64,000 nt of DNA from CAYRWR01 sp964428015. Its GTDB lineage: Bacteria; Spirochaetota; Brevinematia; Brevinematales; CAYRWR01. The stretch spans positions 62,001 to 126,000 of the forward strand of contig CAYRWR010000004.1 of the NCBI GenBank assembly GCA_964428015.1. Reading direction: 5' to 3'. The translations under genes and the position numbers were made by a program. Under the pieces are notes generated by a model, which worked only from the letters and a program-made list of their open reading frames with translations, was not told the origin of the DNA and made no database searches. Positions within the stretch are counted from its first letter, which is position 1. Every line of letters begins with the position of its first letter. Below, piece by piece: positions 63,671 through 64,000 of the stretch.

Positions 63671-64000
63671 TCAGTCCAGAGGCAAAAACTCATGGCTAAT
63701 CTGTCCGTTACTGACAATCAGCCGGTTATAATTTTTATGCTCCGCTGAATTTTCCTTAAGTTCATCTCCTACCAGGTAATTCACACCATTGATCTTTTTA
63801 TAATCATAAATATGGGAATGTCCCATCAGCACATAATCCACCTGATATTTTTCAAAGAGGTACTGCAGAGCATAGACTTCCTCTATATCTGCATATTGTC
63901 CGCTCTCGCCGATCTGAGGTGACAGCAGATTAAAGTGCATCATCACCACGCACAGGGGCTCCTGCCGGGATATGAGCTGCTGCTCCAGCCACTGCCTCTG
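63671..64000 (-). CDS. Metallophosphoesterase, partial (truncated by window edge)
   Basis: The frame is open across the minus strand to the end of the window (110 codons), so only the C-terminal part is present. The motif VMMHFNLLSP, with His of the phosphoesterase fold, and VLMGHSHIYDYKKINGV, carrying GHSH, are the last two metal-binding blocks of calcineurin-like phosphoesterases. The start, the N-terminal DxH and GNHE blocks lie beyond the window. It is convergent with and abuts the CsgG-like gene, the two stops being adjacent. Confidence 0.85.
   Translation of the reverse strand, partial: QRQWLEQQLISRQEPLCVVMMHFNLLSPQIGESGQYADIEEVYALQYLFEKYQVDYVLMGHSHIYDYKKINGVNYLVGDELKENSAEHKNYNRLIVSNGQISHEFLPLD

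Noticed and set aside
1..64000. tRNA or rRNA genes
   Set aside because: Looked for TPsiC arms and CCA-type ends in all intergenic regions and found none that folds as a tRNA; no rRNA operon present.

Overview
The window reads as a chromosomal segment of a Gram-negative bacterium. It encodes several predicted outer-membrane beta-barrels, lipoprotein signal peptides and periplasmic proteins. Gene content points to a free-living, probably anaerobic spirochaete or close relative: an MptE-like DUF115 protein, dut-obgE-proB, two HD-GYP proteins, a CASTOR-like channel, a secreted GH13 amylase and nif-type genes. That assignment is an inference from gene content and is not proven.

Layout. 1-7.5 kb: accessory island with a partial acidic protein, a small membrane protein, a complete type III restriction-modification pair (mod-res) and an AT-rich S41-like lipoprotein. 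7.5-9 kb: a type II toxin-antitoxin operon whose promoter and operator overlap and whose toxin mRNA looks leaderless. 9-13.4 kb: repeat-rich accessory region. A solo GIY-YIG nuclease gene sits among about five copies of a ~115-bp palindromic repeat. A bactofilin-like lipoprotein operon is preceded by an exact 21-bp-period array of eleven units, next to a small helical protein of unknown function. About 1.1 kb without credible genes follows, containing nested inverted repeats. 13.4-17.5 kb: nifV-nifA behind a sigma-54 promoter, divergent from a HEPN-like/GNAT/small-protein operon. 17.5-24 kb: an SLC12-like permease, CstA, a U32 peptidase, an inverted-repeat element and a Xer recombinase.

24-31 kb: two tandem envelope proteins with a periplasmic domain plus predicted barrel, rplM-rpsI, ribA, then amrS with the MptE-like gene. 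31-39 kb: dut, obgE, proB, lipoprotein, secreted metallophosphoesterase, a barrel protein and a carboxylesterase. 39-47 kb: a 1287-residue amylase lipoprotein under a promoter with a LacI/CcpA-type operator, a duplicated beta-helix protein with acidic tracts, and a CASTOR-like ion channel split by a frameshift. 47-52 kb: ribD with a TPR protein, then a probable oriC upstream of dnaA. 52-64 kb: MFS transporter, truA with a thioredoxin-like gene, two tandem HD-GYP proteins, tldD, a SurA-like protein, panB, ppgK, a CsgG-like TPR protein and a partial metallophosphoesterase.

The strongest candidates for something undescribed are the 21-bp array with the helical-protein and bactofilin-like genes, the GIY-YIG gene embedded in its own palindromic repeat family, and the structured non-coding segment at 12.5-13.3 kb. 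Housekeeping regions are otherwise ordinary, with clear -35/-10 promoters and hairpin terminators.
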